DNA of 42,765 nt from Enterobacteriaceae bacterium (GCA_031253755.1 JAIRVT010000106.1:1-42765), one strand, 5' to 3'. Positions 17,413 through 28,331 are shown, counted from the stretch's first letter. Translations and numbers: made by a program. Notes: generated from the sequence alone by a model not told the origin.

Positions 17413-17877
17413 ATGATAATAAGAACTGCTGTTTTGCAGGATCTTGATGCTATTTCTGCTCTCTGCAATTTACTTTTTACTGAAATGGCTGCATTGCAGC
17501 CAGATCGCTTCAAAGATGTGGAGCAAGACCGAAATTTTATTATTTCTGCTATCAATGATGATAAATTTCATTCATTAGTCGCAGAAGATAATAATGGCGA
17601 TATAAAAGGTTTTTGCATTGCACAAAAACAAACAACGCCACCTTATAATGCAGTTATTCCGAGAAACTACGGTTACGTTATTGATTTAGCGGTTAGCCGG
17701 GATGTCAGAAGTCAGGGTATTGGTCAGCAATTATTGGCTGAAATGAAAAAGTGGGCGCAAGAAAATCATTTAACGCATCTGGAATTGACGGTTTTAGCAA
17801 ATAATACTGCTGCGATTAAATTTTATGAAAGAGAAGGCTATCAAGAAATCAGTAAATTAATGGCGATTAAATTATAA
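17413..17877 (+). CDS. GNAT-family N-acetyltransferase
   Basis: 154 residues with a full GNAT fold. The acetyl-CoA binding loop is RSQGIGQQLL at about residues 97-106, preceded by strand GYVIDLAVSRDV and followed by LELTVLANNTAAIKFYEREGY, the typical C-terminal motif. The substrate is unknown. GGAAG lies upstream of the ATG, 14 bp after the LOG gene, so the two are likely co-expressed. Confidence 0.9.
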   Translation: MIIRTAVLQDLDAISALCNLLFTEMAALQPDRFKDVEQDRNFIISAINDDKFHSLVAEDNNGDIKGFCIAQKQTTPPYNAVIPRNYGYVIDLAVSRDVRSQGIGQQLLAEMKKWAQENHLTHLELTVLANNTAAIKFYEREGYQEISKLMAIKL

Positions 17878-17902
17878 TTCGGATAAATAATGGGTTTTAT
17901 TT

Positions 17903-17931
17903 GTAAAAGAGGGAGACAATATTATCTCCCT
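17903..17931 (-). terminator. Terminator for the SDR-Gfo operon
   Basis: AGGGAGA (17910-17916), 8-nt loop, TCTCCCT (17925-17931). On the minus strand it is followed by CTTTTAC, so it mainly serves the minus-strand operon. It lies between convergent genes. Confidence 0.7.
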
Positions 17932-17945
17932 AAATAATTAACAAC

Positions 17946-18563
17946 TTATATTTCAATCACCATGCCCGTTTCTTTACCATAAATACTTCGAATATAACCT
18001 TTAGCTATTTGTTCTCCCGTACAGGTTTCTTGCCCCGGAAAGAATTTGGCAAAGCGGCTAAATGATTCATCCAATAATCTTGGGCTGACGACATTAATTC
18101 GGATATGGGGAGATTCGGTTATCATTGAACGGGCAAAAGCATCAATAACCGCATTTGTCACCGCAGTTTGTGAGCCACCCGGCGACATAACTTTACCCAC
18201 AACACCGGATGTTAACGTAATTGAACCGCCGGGATTGAGATATTTTAGGGCGTGAAGAACAACATTAATCTGACTCAGTGCTTTATCTTTGAGACTTTCT
18301 TCATAGTCACTTAATTTTTCTGGTATTGCCCAGCGAGTATTGCCAAATGCACAAACAACCGCATCAAACATTTTATTTTCAGACAAAAAACGCGCTAATT
18401 GTTTATTGTCGAAAACATCCAGCGGATACTCCGATGAGTGACGGCTGGCCTGAAGAATTTCAAGGCCAGTCGCATTATCAGTCAGCAACGGATGATATTT
18501 TTTAATATTGCTGATAATGTGTTTGCCTATATTTCCTGTTGCTCCTATGACTAATATTTTCAT
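17946..18563 (-). CDS. Short-chain dehydrogenase-like protein, no YxxxK motif
   Basis: 205 residues with the NAD(P)-binding GATGNIG motif at 7-13, a VVCAFGN segment (about 69-75) at the NAG-like position, and LTSGVVGK (117-124) holding the catalytic-type Ser. The Tyr-x-x-x-Lys expected about 13 residues later is absent (SQTAVTNAVIDAF). This fits a known group of ~200-residue atypical SDRs with RINVVSP near the end. It lies 16 bp after the Gfo/Idh gene on the same strand. Substrate unknown. Confidence 0.85.
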   Translation of the reverse strand: MKILVIGATGNIGKHIISNIKKYHPLLTDNATGLEILQASRHSSEYPLDVFDNKQLARFLSENKMFDAVVCAFGNTRWAIPEKLSDYEESLKDKALSQINVVLHALKYLNPGGSITLTSGVVGKVMSPGGSQTAVTNAVIDAFARSMITESPHIRINVVSPRLLDESFSRFAKFFPGQETCTGEQIAKGYIRSIYGKETGMVIEI

Positions 18564-18579
18564 GTTAATAGCCTCGTTT

Positions 18580-19584
18580 TTACTTGTTTTTTAAGTGTAA
18601 ACCAGCTCTGTATTCTTGCAATACTTCATCAATCACCCAACTGGTACGTGACGCAGATATCGCCGTAGAAGGGCAAATATCTTTTCCTTGTAACTGATGA
18701 ATGATGGCCTGAATTAATGGCATTTCAATATGTTTCGGGTTTTCAAAATGGAACTGATGCAGAGTATTATTTTCATCGTAGTATGAAATGGGTGAATCAC
18801 CGAATGTGGCAAAAGTTATTTTCCCCTTTGTACCCATAATTTCGACTTTATCTTCACGGCAACCCGCAGCAAAATTCCAGATACCAACGCCCTGAACGTG
18901 GTTTTCAAACATAAAAGACATGGAAACACAATCTTCCGCTGGGTAGGCTTTGGTCTGCGAATTAGCATGACCTCTGACAGAAATAATTTTCCCCAGCAGG
19001 AAGTCTAATATATCCAGTGTATGACAGGCTAAATCGACAAATAATCCACCGCCGGATATTTCCGGTTTAACAAACCAGGGGAGATTATCAGGATCATGAT
19101 AACGAGATTCCAGTTCCCTGAATAATTGGCAGGTGACAATTCGTGGAATACCAATCGCACCGGAATTTATTAACTCTTTTATTTTAATAAAACGTGGTAA
19201 TGCCCGGCGATAATAAGCAACAAATAACGGAACATTATATTTTTGGCAGGCTGCAATCATTTCATTACACTCTGCCAATGTCAGTGCCATTGGTTTTTCG
19301 ACATAAACGATTTTACCGGCTTGTGCCGCCAATAATGTATATTCTTTATGCGTCGAAGGTGGCGTTGCGATATATACGGCGTCAATTTCGGGATCGTTAA
19401 CCAATGATTGGGCATCAGAGTACCATTTGGGAACGTTATGCCTTTCTGCGAAATCTTTGGCTAAATCAGCATTGCGCCGCATAACCGCGATTAATTCTGA
19501 ATCTTCCAATTTATAAAAAGCAGGCCCGCTTTTTACTTCCGTGACATCACCACAACCAATAATACCCCATCTGATTTTTTGCAT
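18580..19584 (-). CDS. Gfo/Idh/MocA family oxidoreductase
   Basis: NAD(P)-dependent sugar or polyol dehydrogenase-type protein. 334 residues. The Rossmann motif GIIGCGDV lies at 7-14, ATPPSTH at about 73-79, and the family hallmark EKP at 96-98 (YVEKPMAL). The substrate domain has the conserved GGGLFVDLACHTLDIL with the catalytic-type Asp and His. Substrate not inferable. It is the first gene of a two-gene operon with the SDR-like protein, divergent from ybiT. Confidence 0.92.
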   Translation of the reverse strand: MQKIRWGIIGCGDVTEVKSGPAFYKLEDSELIAVMRRNADLAKDFAERHNVPKWYSDAQSLVNDPEIDAVYIATPPSTHKEYTLLAAQAGKIVYVEKPMALTLAECNEMIAACQKYNVPLFVAYYRRALPRFIKIKELINSGAIGIPRIVTCQLFRELESRYHDPDNLPWFVKPEISGGGLFVDLACHTLDILDFLLGKIISVRGHANSQTKAYPAEDCVSMSFMFENHVQGVGIWNFAAGCREDKVEIMGTKGKITFATFGDSPISYYDENNTLHQFHFENPKHIEMPLIQAIIHQLQGKDICPSTAISASRTSWVIDEVLQEYRAGLHLKNK

Positions 19585-19730
19585 TTTATTTTCCCGTTAT
19601 TAACGCTATAAATTTCCGTACGAGTCTATAATAACTTATTGTTGTGTTCTCCATTTTCATGTGCGTAATTTACGTGGTTACATTAGAAAAATTGATTTTC
19701 CAGCATTCTGGCGATAATTTTTGCTGATTG

Positions 19731-19739
19731 TGGCATAAT
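19731..19739 (+). promoter_or_regulatory. Predicted ybiT promoter, extended -10
   Basis: TGG followed by CATAAT at 19734-19739 forms an extended -10 about 57 bp before the GTG start. No clear -35 was found. Confidence 0.45.
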
Positions 19740-19795
19740 GCGCCACTATAAATTTTTCCCCATTCCTTTTTTAATCTACTTTAAGAGCAAAAGTT

Positions 19796-21391
19796 GTGTT
19801 AAGTACAAACAACATCACGATGCAGTTTGGCAGTAAGCCTTTGTTTGAAAACATTTCTGTCAAATTTGGTAACGGTAACCGCTATGGCCTGATTGGTGCC
19901 AACGGAGCGGGTAAATCGACTTTTATGAAAATTTTGGGTGGTGATTTAACTCCCTCCGCCGGTAATGTCAGCCTCGATCCGAATGAACGTTTGGGTAAAC
20001 TGCGTCAGGATCAGTTTGCTTTTGAAGAGTACACCGTGCTGGATACGGTCATCATGGGGCACGCAGAACTGTGGCAGGTGAAACAGGAGCGTGACCGTAT
20101 TTATGCCATGACAGAAATGAGCGAAGAAGATGGTTATCGTGTCGCTGATCTGGAAGTGGCTTATGGTGAAATGGATGGCTATAGCGCAGAGGCGCGTGCC
20201 GGTGAGCTGCTGCTTGGCGTGGGTATTCCGGTTGAGCAGCACTATGGCCTGATGAGTGCGGTTGCGCCGGGCTGGAAATTGCGTGTTTTGCTGGCACAGG
20301 TGCTGTTTGCTAACCCTGATGTGCTGTTGCTTGATGAACCAACCAACAACCTTGATATCGATACAATTCGCTGGTTGGAACAAGTGCTGAACGAACGTGA
20401 CAGCACCATGATTATTATTTCCCATGACCGTCATTTCCTGAATACCGTCTGTACTCATATGGCTGATTTGGACTATGGCGAACTGCGCCTGTTCCCCGGC
20501 AATTATGATGAATATATGACAGCGGCAACACAGGCGCGTGAGCGTCTGATGGCAGACAATGCCAAGAAGAAAGCGCAGATTGCGGAATTGCAGTCATTTG
20601 TCAGCCGTTTCAGTGCTAATGCTTCTAAATCCAAACAGGCAACGTCCCGTGCCCGTCAGATCGACAAAATTCAGTTAGAAGAAGTGAAAGCTTCCAGCCG
20701 CCAAAACCCGTATATTCGCTTTGATCAGGACAAAAAACTGTTCCGTAATGCGTTGGAATTAGAAGCGCTGACCAAAGGCTATGACGGTGATCCACTGTTT
20801 AAGAAGCTGAATCTGCTGATGGAAGTTGGCGAAAAAATGGCTGTGATCGGTGAAAACGGCATCGGTAAAACAACGCTGTTAAAAACGCTGGTTGGTGATA
20901 CTGAACCAACCAGCGGTACGATCAAATGGTCTGAGAACAGTACCATTGGTTATTATGCGCAGGATCACGCCAGCGATTTCGACTGTGATCTGACCGTATT
21001 TGAGTGGATGGGCCAGTGGAAGCGTGAAGGTGATGACGAACAAGCAGTACGCAGTATATTAGGGCGCTTATTGTTTGGTCAGGATGATATCAAGAAGAAA
21101 GTTAAGGTATTGTCCGGTGGTGAGCAGGGGCGGATGCTGTTTGGTAAACTGATGATGCAAAAGCCTAATATTCTGGTCATGGATGAGCCAACCAACCACC
21201 TTGATATGGAATCTATCGAATCGCTGAACCTCGCGCTGGAACTTTACGAGGGAACGCTGATCTTTGTTTCCCATGACCGTGCATTTGTTGGCTCGCTAGC
21301 CAGCCGTATTCTGGAAATTAAATCCGATAAGGTCATTGATTTTAAAGGCACTTATGATGAGTACCTGACAAGTCAGGGGATTGCTGAATAA
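19796..21391 (+). CDS. ybiT: YbiT, ABC-F ribosome-associated ATPase
   Basis: A soluble ABC-F protein acting on the ribosome, without membrane domains. 531 residues with two ABC modules: P-loop GANGAGKST (34-42) and GENGIGKTT (about 353-361); signatures [11 protein letters not shown] and [10 protein letters not shown]; both end in SHDR. The linker between them ([19 protein letters not shown]) is charged and helical. GTG start at 19796, as it aligns with the E. coli N-terminus MLVSSNVTMQFG; the ribosome-binding site (AAGAG) is weak. It converges on moeB. Confidence 0.96.
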   Translation: MLSTNNITMQFGSKPLFENISVKFGNGNRYGLIGANGAGKSTFMKILGGDLTPSAGNVSLDPNERLGKLRQDQFAFEEYTVLDTVIMGHAELWQVKQERDRIYAMTEMSEEDGYRVADLEVAYGEMDGYSAEARAGELLLGVGIPVEQHYGLMSAVAPGWKLRVLLAQVLFANPDVLLLDEPTNNLDIDTIRWLEQVLNERDSTMIIISHDRHFLNTVCTHMADLDYGELRLFPGNYDEYMTAATQARERLMADNAKKKAQIAELQSFVSRFSANASKSKQATSRARQIDKIQLEEVKASSRQNPYIRFDQDKKLFRNALELEALTKGYDGDPLFKKLNLLMEVGEKMAVIGENGIGKTTLLKTLVGDTEPTSGTIKWSENSTIGYYAQDHASDFDCDLTVFEWMGQWKREGDDEQAVRSILGRLLFGQDDIKKKVKVLSGGEQGRMLFGKLMMQKPNILVMDEPTNHLDMESIESLNLALELYEGTLIFVSHDRAFVGSLASRILEIKSDKVIDFKGTYDEYLTSQGIAE

Positions 21392-21402
21392 CCCTGATTT
21401 TT

Positions 21403-21429
21403 CTGGCTTCGCCAATTTGGTGAAGCCAG
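21403..21429. terminator. Hairpin between convergent ybiT and moeB
   Basis: CTGGCTTCGCCA (21403-21414) pairs with TGGTGAAGCCAG (21418-21429) with one G-T pair and a 3-nt loop. T-rich sequence flanks it on both sides but without a strict T run. Probably a shared terminator. Confidence 0.6.
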
Positions 21430-21437
21430 TTATCATT

Positions 21438-22226
21438 TCAGTGCTGTCCACACACTTCACACAGCGGGTCTTTAGCCAGTCTAATTTCACGAAACTGCAT
21501 TGTCATTGCATCGAATAACAGCACTTTTCCGCTGGCAACTTTGCCGTACTGTGTCAGACATTTAATCGCTTCCATTGCTTGAAGAGAGCCGATTGTTCCC
21601 ACCAACGGCGCCATCACTCCAGCCTCAACACAGGTCAGGCTGTTTTCACCAAATAACCGGCTCAGACAGCGGTAGCAAGGTGTTTCCGGTTGATAGGTGA
21701 AAACCGAGAGCTGGCCTTCCATCCGTATCGCCGCACCCGAAACCAGCGCTATTTTATGCTGACTATTCTGATAGCTATTCTGGTAACTATGCTCATAACA
21801 TAAGCGGTTGAGCTGTTCGCGGATGGTCACATTGTCGGTGCAATCCAGCACAAGATCATGTTGGCTGATGAGCGAACTTAAAGCCGGATCATCCAATAAC
21901 CCATCAACGGGATGGACAACAACATGCGGATTGATCTGCTGTAATGTCAGTGCGGCGGAATGCACCTTAGCCATGCCGATGCGTTCATCACGATGGAGGA
22001 TCTGCCGTTGCAAATTAGAGAGGGAAACCGTATCAAAATCCAATAAAGTGAGTGAACCCACTCCGACCGCTGCCAGATATTGGGCCGCCGCACAACCGAG
22101 GCCACCCAAACCGACGATCAGCACGTTGGATGATTTCAGTTTTTCTTGCCCGTCAAAATCGAAGCCACGCAGCACAATCTGCCGATTGTAGCGCAGGACT
22201 TCGTTATCTGTGAGTTCGATAGTCAT
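21438..22226 (-). CDS. moeB: MoeB, molybdopterin-synthase adenylyltransferase
   Basis: Activates the C-terminus of MoaD by adenylation in molybdenum cofactor synthesis. 262 residues. The ATP-binding loop is VGLGGLGC (about 38-45), with NLQRQ and the Asp of LDCTDN. The zinc site is CYRC and CEVC near the C-terminus. The E. coli protein has 249 residues; the extra length comes mainly from a repeat-derived insertion YQNSYQNS (12-bp units at 21765-21788) at a surface loop after NRLCYEH. It follows moeA by 18 bp in a moeA-moeB operon. Confidence 0.96.
   Translation of the reverse strand: MTIELTDNEVLRYNRQIVLRGFDFDGQEKLKSSNVLIVGLGGLGCAAAQYLAAVGVGSLTLLDFDTVSLSNLQRQILHRDERIGMAKVHSAALTLQQINPHVVVHPVDGLLDDPALSSLISQHDLVLDCTDNVTIREQLNRLCYEHSYQNSYQNSQHKIALVSGAAIRMEGQLSVFTYQPETPCYRCLSRLFGENSLTCVEAGVMAPLVGTIGSLQAMEAIKCLTQYGKVASGKVLLFDAMTMQFREIRLAKDPLCEVCGQH
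21765..21788 (-). repeat. In-frame 12-bp tandem repeat in moeB
   Basis: ATTCTGATAGCT (21765-21776) and ATTCTGGTAACT (21777-21788) on the plus strand, 10 of 12 identical, encoding YQNS twice. Confidence 0.75.
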
Positions 22227-22244
22227 CGGCTATCCATTTTTCAG

Positions 22245-23531
22245 TTATTGATTTTTAAGTAAGGCATTAAAAAATTCAATCTGCACGGTTTCCCCGGCGG
22301 CAACAGAGCCACGTTCCTGCTCAAGAACAATAAAACAGTTACCGGCGCTGTATGAACTGAAAATATGCGAACCCTGATGACCGGTACTGCGAACTTCTAA
22401 CTCGCCTTGCGCATTGAGTTCAGCAACACCACGTTGAAAATCCAGCCTGCCGGGAGATTTTTTCAGCGGCGTCAGCGCCTTGGCATTCAGGCGAATCGGC
22501 GGCTGCCATGTGGTAAAACCGGATAAGTGGGCGATCAGCGGTTGCACCAGCTGATAGAAAGTCAGCACAGCGGACACCGGATTTCCCGGCAAACCACAGA
22601 ACCACGCTTTTTCCAGCTGACCAAAAGCGAACGGTTTACCGGGTTTAATCGCCAGTTTCCAGAAACTGATTTGCCCCATTTCATCCAGAATCTGTTTCGT
22701 GTAATCCGCTTCACCCACGGAAACACCGCCACTGCTGATGACTAAATCTGCCAGCGCGTTAGCATGAATAAAAGCCTTACGTAATTTCTCAGGATCATCA
22801 GGGATCACGCCGAGATCAATAATGTCACAATCCAGCTTTTCCAGCATCAGGTGAACGGCAAGACGGTTGGTATCATAGACTTGCCCGTCTTTTAACGGTA
22901 AACCGACGGCCTGTAATTCGTCGCCGGTGGAAAAAATCGCCACTTTGAGTTTTCGCAGCACTTCTACTTTTGCAATGCCCAGCGAGGCGATCAGCGGTAG
23001 TTGTGCGGTGGCGAGTTTGATGCCTTGTGGCAATACCGCGGTATTTTCGCTGATATCTTCGCCAATGGTGCGAATGTTCTGCCCTTGACGGACGGAATGG
23101 GTAAACCGAATACCGGTCTCAGTGACTTCAGCCTGTTCCTGCATCACGACGGCATCGGTTCCCGGCGGGATCGGCGCGCCTGTCATAATACGAATGCAGG
23201 TGCCTGCGGGCCATTCTCCCTGAAATGGCATTCCTGCCAACGCCTTTCCTGCCAGCGGTAACGTATCAGCTTTTTGCAGATCGGTAAGCCGTATCGCGTA
23301 GCCATCCATCGCTGAGTTATCAAAAGGAGGAACGTTGATGGGAGAAATAATCGCTTTCGCCGTAATTCGGCCTGCTGATTGTATCAAGTCAACGGTTTCT
23401 GTTTTGGTGAGAGGGGCAGTTTGTGCCAGTAGTTTTTCCAGTGCTTGTTCAAGTGAGATTAAGCCTGATGTTTGATGAAGATCGGCTTGATGAAGATCGG
23501 CGTGATGAGAATCGGTGTGACAAAAATCCAT
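22245..23531 (-). CDS. moeA: MoeA, molybdopterin molybdenumtransferase
   Basis: Inserts molybdate into adenylylated molybdopterin. 428 residues. Conserved stretches include [54 protein letters not shown] and GLPGNPVS. Compared with E. coli (411 residues, MEFTTGLMSL), the N-terminus carries an insertion of about 15 residues with HxADLHQ repeats encoded by 15-bp tandem units. It is the first gene of moeA-moeB. Confidence 0.96.
   Translation of the reverse strand: MDFCHTDSHHADLHQADLHQTSGLISLEQALEKLLAQTAPLTKTETVDLIQSAGRITAKAIISPINVPPFDNSAMDGYAIRLTDLQKADTLPLAGKALAGMPFQGEWPAGTCIRIMTGAPIPPGTDAVVMQEQAEVTETGIRFTHSVRQGQNIRTIGEDISENTAVLPQGIKLATAQLPLIASLGIAKVEVLRKLKVAIFSTGDELQAVGLPLKDGQVYDTNRLAVHLMLEKLDCDIIDLGVIPDDPEKLRKAFIHANALADLVISSGGVSVGEADYTKQILDEMGQISFWKLAIKPGKPFAFGQLEKAWFCGLPGNPVSAVLTFYQLVQPLIAHLSGFTTWQPPIRLNAKALTPLKKSPGRLDFQRGVAELNAQGELEVRSTGHQGSHIFSSYSAGNCFIVLEQERGSVAAGETVQIEFFNALLKNQ
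23472..23516 (-). repeat. In-frame 15-bp tandem repeat at the moeA N-terminus
   Basis: On the plus strand TTGATGAAGATCGGC is duplicated exactly (23472-23486, 23487-23501), then a degenerate copy GTGATGAGAATCGGT (23502-23516). It encodes repeated [14 protein letters not shown] residues before the conserved start of the domain. Confidence 0.9.
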
Positions 23532-23687
23532 GAAAACTCCAATGCGCGGGCAACATATAACGTGAACGCATTATGGCAAAGATCGCCGGAAACTTAAATT
23601 GTTAACAAAATGTGTATATGACATCTATGATTTGCTATAACTAGATAATGTCAATTAAAACAAATAATTACTGGATAAATAATCACA

Positions 23688-24878
23688 ATGAGCAATCAAG
23701 TCATCACATCCGAAAATCGTAATTATCAGGCTGTTCAAATTGCATTAACCGGTTTTCTGGCTTTAGTTGTCGCAATGGGAATCGGTCGTTTCACCTTTAC
23801 CCCACAAGTTCCATTAATGATTGCAGAATCACAATTCACGCTGACCCAAGCCGGAATTGTCGCTGCGTTCAATTATCTTGGCTATTTTGCGGGTTCTTAT
23901 GATGCCATGCGGGCACAGCGATTTGTGGAATATCGTCTGTGGGCAGGGCTATGGGGAGCGGTCATTATTACGCTGCTCTCATCCTTATTGGATGGCCCTG
24001 TTTTACACAGCATTGCCCGCTTTTTCATCGGCTGGGCCAGTGGCTGGACGTTGGTTTTAGTTGCTGCATGGGCCAATGAGGCACTGGCAAAACTGAACCG
24101 TCCGGGGTTAAGTGCGGCGGTTTTTGCGGGAACCGGCATCGGTATCCTGATAAGCGGAATGTTAGCAGTTGGTATGCAATCTTGGGCGATGAGTGCGTCA
24201 CAGGCATGGCTGGTTTACGGCATTCTGGCTTTACTGTGCAGTCTCTATGCCAGCCGTTATTTACCGCGTCGTGGTGAATTTCAACGCCCTCAAACGGTCG
24301 CCGGAGCCGTCACCCAAGCGTTTACCCTGACGGCGAAAATCAAACGGTTGGTATGGAGCTACTGCTTGGCAGGATTCGGCTATATTCTGCCTGCCACATT
24401 CCTTTCTCAAATGGCGTCAGAACGCTTCCCCGGCAGCCTGTTCGCCCAATTTGTCTGGCCGATATTTGGTGGCGCTTCGGTGATTGGCATCATACTGGGG
24501 ATTTTGTTACGCCACGTCTCCACCACGCAGGTTCGTTTGGCTGTCACGCTCTGGCTTCAGGCACTGGGAATATTGATGGCAGAAGTTTTACCGGGTATGA
24601 GCGGTCTTATCATCGGCGCATTGCTGGTGGGCGGCGGCTTTATGTGCGTGGTTCAACTGGCATTATTGCATGGCCGCGAATTGTCCCCCCATCACGCGCA
24701 GTATATGGCGGGATTACTGACCACCGCCTATGCGGTTGGGCAACTGGTCGGGCCGATGTTATCCGCGATTTCAACATGGCTGACAGGGAAACTGGAGCCT
24801 GCTTTGTATGTCGCATTTATTGGTTTGGTTATCGCAGGCGCATTAGTGTTTAATCGCAACCGCGTTCAAAGTGAATAA
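23688..24878 (+). CDS. YbfB/YjiJ-family MFS transporter
   Basis: 396 residues, about 12 hydrophobic segments. MGIGRFTFTPQVPLMI near the N-terminus and NYLGYFAGSY are hallmarks of the YbfB/YjiJ family (MFS_4). The substrate is unknown. It is divergent from moeA. An extended -10-like TGCTATAAC is at 23634-23641. Flanking synteny changes here: moeA belongs to the E. coli 0.86-Mb block, folE to the 2.2-Mb block, so this gene lies at a rearrangement junction. Confidence 0.88.
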   Translation: MSNQVITSENRNYQAVQIALTGFLALVVAMGIGRFTFTPQVPLMIAESQFTLTQAGIVAAFNYLGYFAGSYDAMRAQRFVEYRLWAGLWGAVIITLLSSLLDGPVLHSIARFFIGWASGWTLVLVAAWANEALAKLNRPGLSAAVFAGTGIGILISGMLAVGMQSWAMSASQAWLVYGILALLCSLYASRYLPRRGEFQRPQTVAGAVTQAFTLTAKIKRLVWSYCLAGFGYILPATFLSQMASERFPGSLFAQFVWPIFGGASVIGIILGILLRHVSTTQVRLAVTLWLQALGILMAEVLPGMSGLIIGALLVGGGFMCVVQLALLHGRELSPHHAQYMAGLLTTAYAVGQLVGPMLSAISTWLTGKLEPALYVAFIGLVIAGALVFNRNRVQSE

Positions 24879-24899
24879 TTCACCGCGAATGATCCTGAT

Positions 24900-24976
24900 T
24901 TGTTGTATTGAAGCTGCACAGGTATAGTTATGTGTCTGTCGCGTTCGGGTAACCCGAATGGTGGCAGGTATAGCTA
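24900..24976 (+). promoter_or_regulatory. folE promoter and leader with direct repeat and palindrome
   Basis: TTGTTG (24900-24905), 17-bp spacer, TATAGT (24923-24928) makes a fair sigma-70 promoter. CAGGTATAGTTA (24919-24930) is nearly repeated as CAGGTATAGCTA (24965-24976). Between them lies a palindrome TTCGGG/CCCGAA (24944-24958). The leader is about 80 nt. An operator or leader hairpin is possible; no regulator is identified. Confidence 0.45.
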
Positions 24977-25015
24977 GTTACCAGTATTAGAGCAAAATTC
25001 CCTATGGAGAACCCA

Positions 25016-25684
25016 ATGTCATCATTAAGTACAGAAGCCGGGTTAGTGCATGCGGCACTGATTGCCCGTGGTCTTGAAACCCCGTTGCGTGAACAGACTT
25101 TAGAGCCTGAGGTGCGAAAAGTACGTATTGAGGAACATATGACCGAAATTATGAAGTTGTTAAACCTCGATTTAAATGATGACAGTCTGGCCGATACGCC
25201 AAAGCGTATTGCGAAAATGTATATGGATGAAATATTTTCAGGTCTGGATTACAAAAATTTTCCGAAAATCACATTGATAGAAAATAAAATGAAAGTTGAT
25301 GAGATGGTAACAGTGCGGGATATTACGCTGACCAGTACCTGTGAACACCATTTTGTCACTATCGATGGCAAAGCGACGGTGGCTTATATTCCGAAAGATA
25401 AAGTCATCGGGTTATCGAAAATTAACCGTATTGTCCAGTTTTTTGCCCAACGTCCACAGGTGCAGGAACGCTTAACACAGCAAATTTTGATCGCTCTCCA
25501 GACTCTGCTCGGAACCTGTAATGTCGCCATTTCCATTGATGCTGTCCATTACTGCGTGAAAGCGCGTGGTATCCGTGACGCAACCAGCACCACCACAACG
25601 ACATCCCTTGGTGGTTTATTTAAATCCAGCCAAAATACCCGGCAGGAATTTTTGCGTGCGGTGCGTCACCTGCATTTGTCGTGA
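25016..25684 (+). CDS. folE: FolE, GTP cyclohydrolase I
   Basis: Converts GTP to 7,8-dihydroneopterin triphosphate, the first step of folate synthesis. 222 residues from the ATG at 25016, chosen because GGAG lies 6 nt upstream and the length equals E. coli FolE; an ATG 12 bp earlier overlaps that site. The zinc ligands are Cys109 and His112 (STCEHHF) and the Cys of [16 protein letters not shown] and QERLT are conserved. Its stop is 1 bp from the stop of convergent sanA. Confidence 0.97.
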   Translation: MSSLSTEAGLVHAALIARGLETPLREQTLEPEVRKVRIEEHMTEIMKLLNLDLNDDSLADTPKRIAKMYMDEIFSGLDYKNFPKITLIENKMKVDEMVTVRDITLTSTCEHHFVTIDGKATVAYIPKDKVIGLSKINRIVQFFAQRPQVQERLTQQILIALQTLLGTCNVAISIDAVHYCVKARGIRDATSTTTTTSLGGLFKSSQNTRQEFLRAVRHLHLS

Positions 25685-25685
25685 T

Positions 25686-26408
<723 letters not shown>

Positions 26409-26427
26409 TTACGTCATGATGGATGTG

Positions 26428-26448
26428 GGGCCTGTGTTCAGCAGGCCC
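26428..26448. other. GC-rich hairpin between maeA and sanA
   Basis: GGGCCTG (26428-26434), 7-nt loop, CAGGCCC (26442-26448). It lies 14 bp past the maeA stop. No T run follows on the minus strand, so it may only attenuate or protect the maeA 3' end before sanA. Confidence 0.45.
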
Positions 26449-26461
26449 ATGAATAATATGC

Positions 26462-28159
26462 TCAGAATGATGTGCGTTTATAGACGCGATATTCTGGTTT
26501 CCAGAAGTTGCGATCAATCGCTTCTTCAAGCGCATCTGCGGAAGTGACCGTAGCAACACCTTGAATCTGGGCTTTTTTCGCCACTTCTTTGGCTATTTTG
26601 CGGGAAACACCCTGAATATCATCAATCAATGGCAATAATGGGCCAGAGCCGGTTTGTGCCAGTGGCGAACAATCGGCTAATGCGCGGCTGGCGGCCATCA
26701 GCATATCATCTGTCACGCGTTTGGCACCAGAAGCAATAACGCCCAGCCCGATACCGGGGAAGATATAAGAATTATTACACTGTGCAATCGGGAACACTTC
26801 ACCTTCATATTGTGCAGGGGCGAATGGGCTGCCTGTTGCCACCAGCGCTTTACCTGCTGTCCAGTTAATAATGTCTTCAGGACGCGCTTCTACCCGTGAG
26901 GTCGGATTAGAGAGCGGCATCACAATTGGGCGTTCACAATGTTTATGCATTTCACGGATAATTTCTTCGGTGAACAAACCGGATTGACCGGAAACACCAA
27001 TCAACACCGTTGGTTTTGCATTGCGGACAACATCCATCAGTGACAGGCTATCGCTGTTCACATCCCACGATTGCAGCGCGCTGCTTTTCTGAACCAGTAC
27101 ACTCTGGAAATCCAGCAGGTTAGGTTGTTTATCCGTCAGTAACCCGAAACGGTCAACCATAAAGACGCGGGCACGCGCTTCTTCATCACTCAAACCTTCT
27201 GATCTCATCTGCGCGACAATTTGCTCTGCGATACCACATCCCGCAGAACCGGCACCGAGGAAGGCGACCGTTTGATCTTTCAATTGACGGCCTGCGGCAC
27301 GGCTGGCCGCAATCAGGCTGCCGAGCGCCACTGCGGCTGTACCCTGAATATCATCATTAAAACAGCAAAGGTAATCACGATAGCGAGTCAGCAATGGCAT
27401 GGCATTGTTCTGCGCAAAGTCCTCGAATTGCAGCAGAACATTCGGCCAGCGGCGTTTTACGGCCTGAATAAATTCGTCCACGAAATCATCATATTCTTTA
27501 CCGGTGATTCGTGGATGACGCCAGCCCATGTACAGCGGATCGTTCAGGCGTTGCGGATTATTGGTGCCGACATCCAGCACAACAGGCAGTGTATAAGCCG
27601 GGCTGATTCCACCGCAGGAGGTATATAAAGACAATTTACCGATTGGTATTCCCATCCCGCCAATGCCCTGATCACCCAGACCCAGAATACGCTCACCATC
27701 GGTCACCACGATGACTTTAACATTCTGTTTGGTGGCATTTTGCAGCATATCATCGATATAAGCCCGGTTCGGGTAGGAGATGAACAGGCCACGGGCACGG
27801 CGGTAAATGTCAGAAAAATGTTCACACGCTTCCCCCACAGTGGGGGTATAAATAATCGGCATCATCTCACTGAGATGGGCGTCAAGAAGCCGGTAGAAAA
27901 GTGTTTCGTTAGTGTCCTGAATATTCCTCAGATAAATGTGTTTGTCGGCGTCATTTTTAAAATCGCGATATTGGCGATAGGCGCGCTCAACCTGTTCTTC
28001 GATGGTTTCAACGGCTTGAGGCAATAAACCATGCAGGTTGAAATTGCTGCGCTCTTCTTCCGTAAAAGCACTGCCTTTATTTAGCAGGGGAAATTCCAAC
28101 AGAATGGGGCCAGCGTAGGGAATATAAAGAGGACGTTTACTTTCGTGTTCCAGTTCCAT
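26462..28159 (-). CDS. maeA: MaeA (SfcA), NAD-dependent malic enzyme
   Basis: Oxidative decarboxylation of malate to pyruvate with NAD. 565 residues, the same as E. coli. Malic enzyme signature [16 protein letters not shown]; substrate region [37 protein letters not shown]-binding [11 protein letters not shown]; and MPLSNPTSR near the end. In E. coli maeA is not near cdd-sanA; here it is inserted between these two, on the same strand. Confidence 0.97.
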   Translation of the reverse strand: MELEHESKRPLYIPYAGPILLEFPLLNKGSAFTEEERSNFNLHGLLPQAVETIEEQVERAYRQYRDFKNDADKHIYLRNIQDTNETLFYRLLDAHLSEMMPIIYTPTVGEACEHFSDIYRRARGLFISYPNRAYIDDMLQNATKQNVKVIVVTDGERILGLGDQGIGGMGIPIGKLSLYTSCGGISPAYTLPVVLDVGTNNPQRLNDPLYMGWRHPRITGKEYDDFVDEFIQAVKRRWPNVLLQFEDFAQNNAMPLLTRYRDYLCCFNDDIQGTAAVALGSLIAASRAAGRQLKDQTVAFLGAGSAGCGIAEQIVAQMRSEGLSDEEARARVFMVDRFGLLTDKQPNLLDFQSVLVQKSSALQSWDVNSDSLSLMDVVRNAKPTVLIGVSGQSGLFTEEIIREMHKHCERPIVMPLSNPTSRVEARPEDIINWTAGKALVATGSPFAPAQYEGEVFPIAQCNNSYIFPGIGLGVIASGAKRVTDDMLMAASRALADCSPLAQTGSGPLLPLIDDIQGVSRKIAKEVAKKAQIQGVATVTSADALEEAIDRNFWKPEYRVYKRTSF

Positions 28160-28205
28160 GATGCTTACTCTTTGGACTAATTGATATCGATAACAGAATC
28201 GGCAA

Positions 28206-28331
28206 AATTCCCGTCGCCTTTCAAGTGGCCTCTTTGTTGGCTATGCTCGCTCACCCCAGTCGCATAGTTATCTATGCTCAGGGGATGAACTCTCTTGCCG
28301 CCGCGGCGCATCTTGAAATCCATAGGGTATA
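28206..28331 (-). repeat. Full-length ERIC/IRU element
   Basis: About 126 bp in the cdd-maeA gap. It starts ATTCCCGTCGCCTTTCAAG, contains GCTCGCTCACCCCAGTCGC (complement of the ERIC2 core) and CTATGCTCAGGGGATGAA, and ends CTTGAAATCCATAGGGTATA. Its ends form an imperfect inverted repeat. It lies just upstream of maeA, where it could form the 5' leader. Confidence 0.85.

Noticed and set aside
19946..20458. 170-codon minus-strand ORF opposite ybiT
   Set aside because: Antisense shadow of a conserved ABC-F coding sequence; His/Gln-rich composition typical of such shadows.
24353..24853. 166-codon ORF in another frame of the MFS transporter gene
   Set aside because: The real frame gives a clean 12-helix transporter; this frame has no family features.
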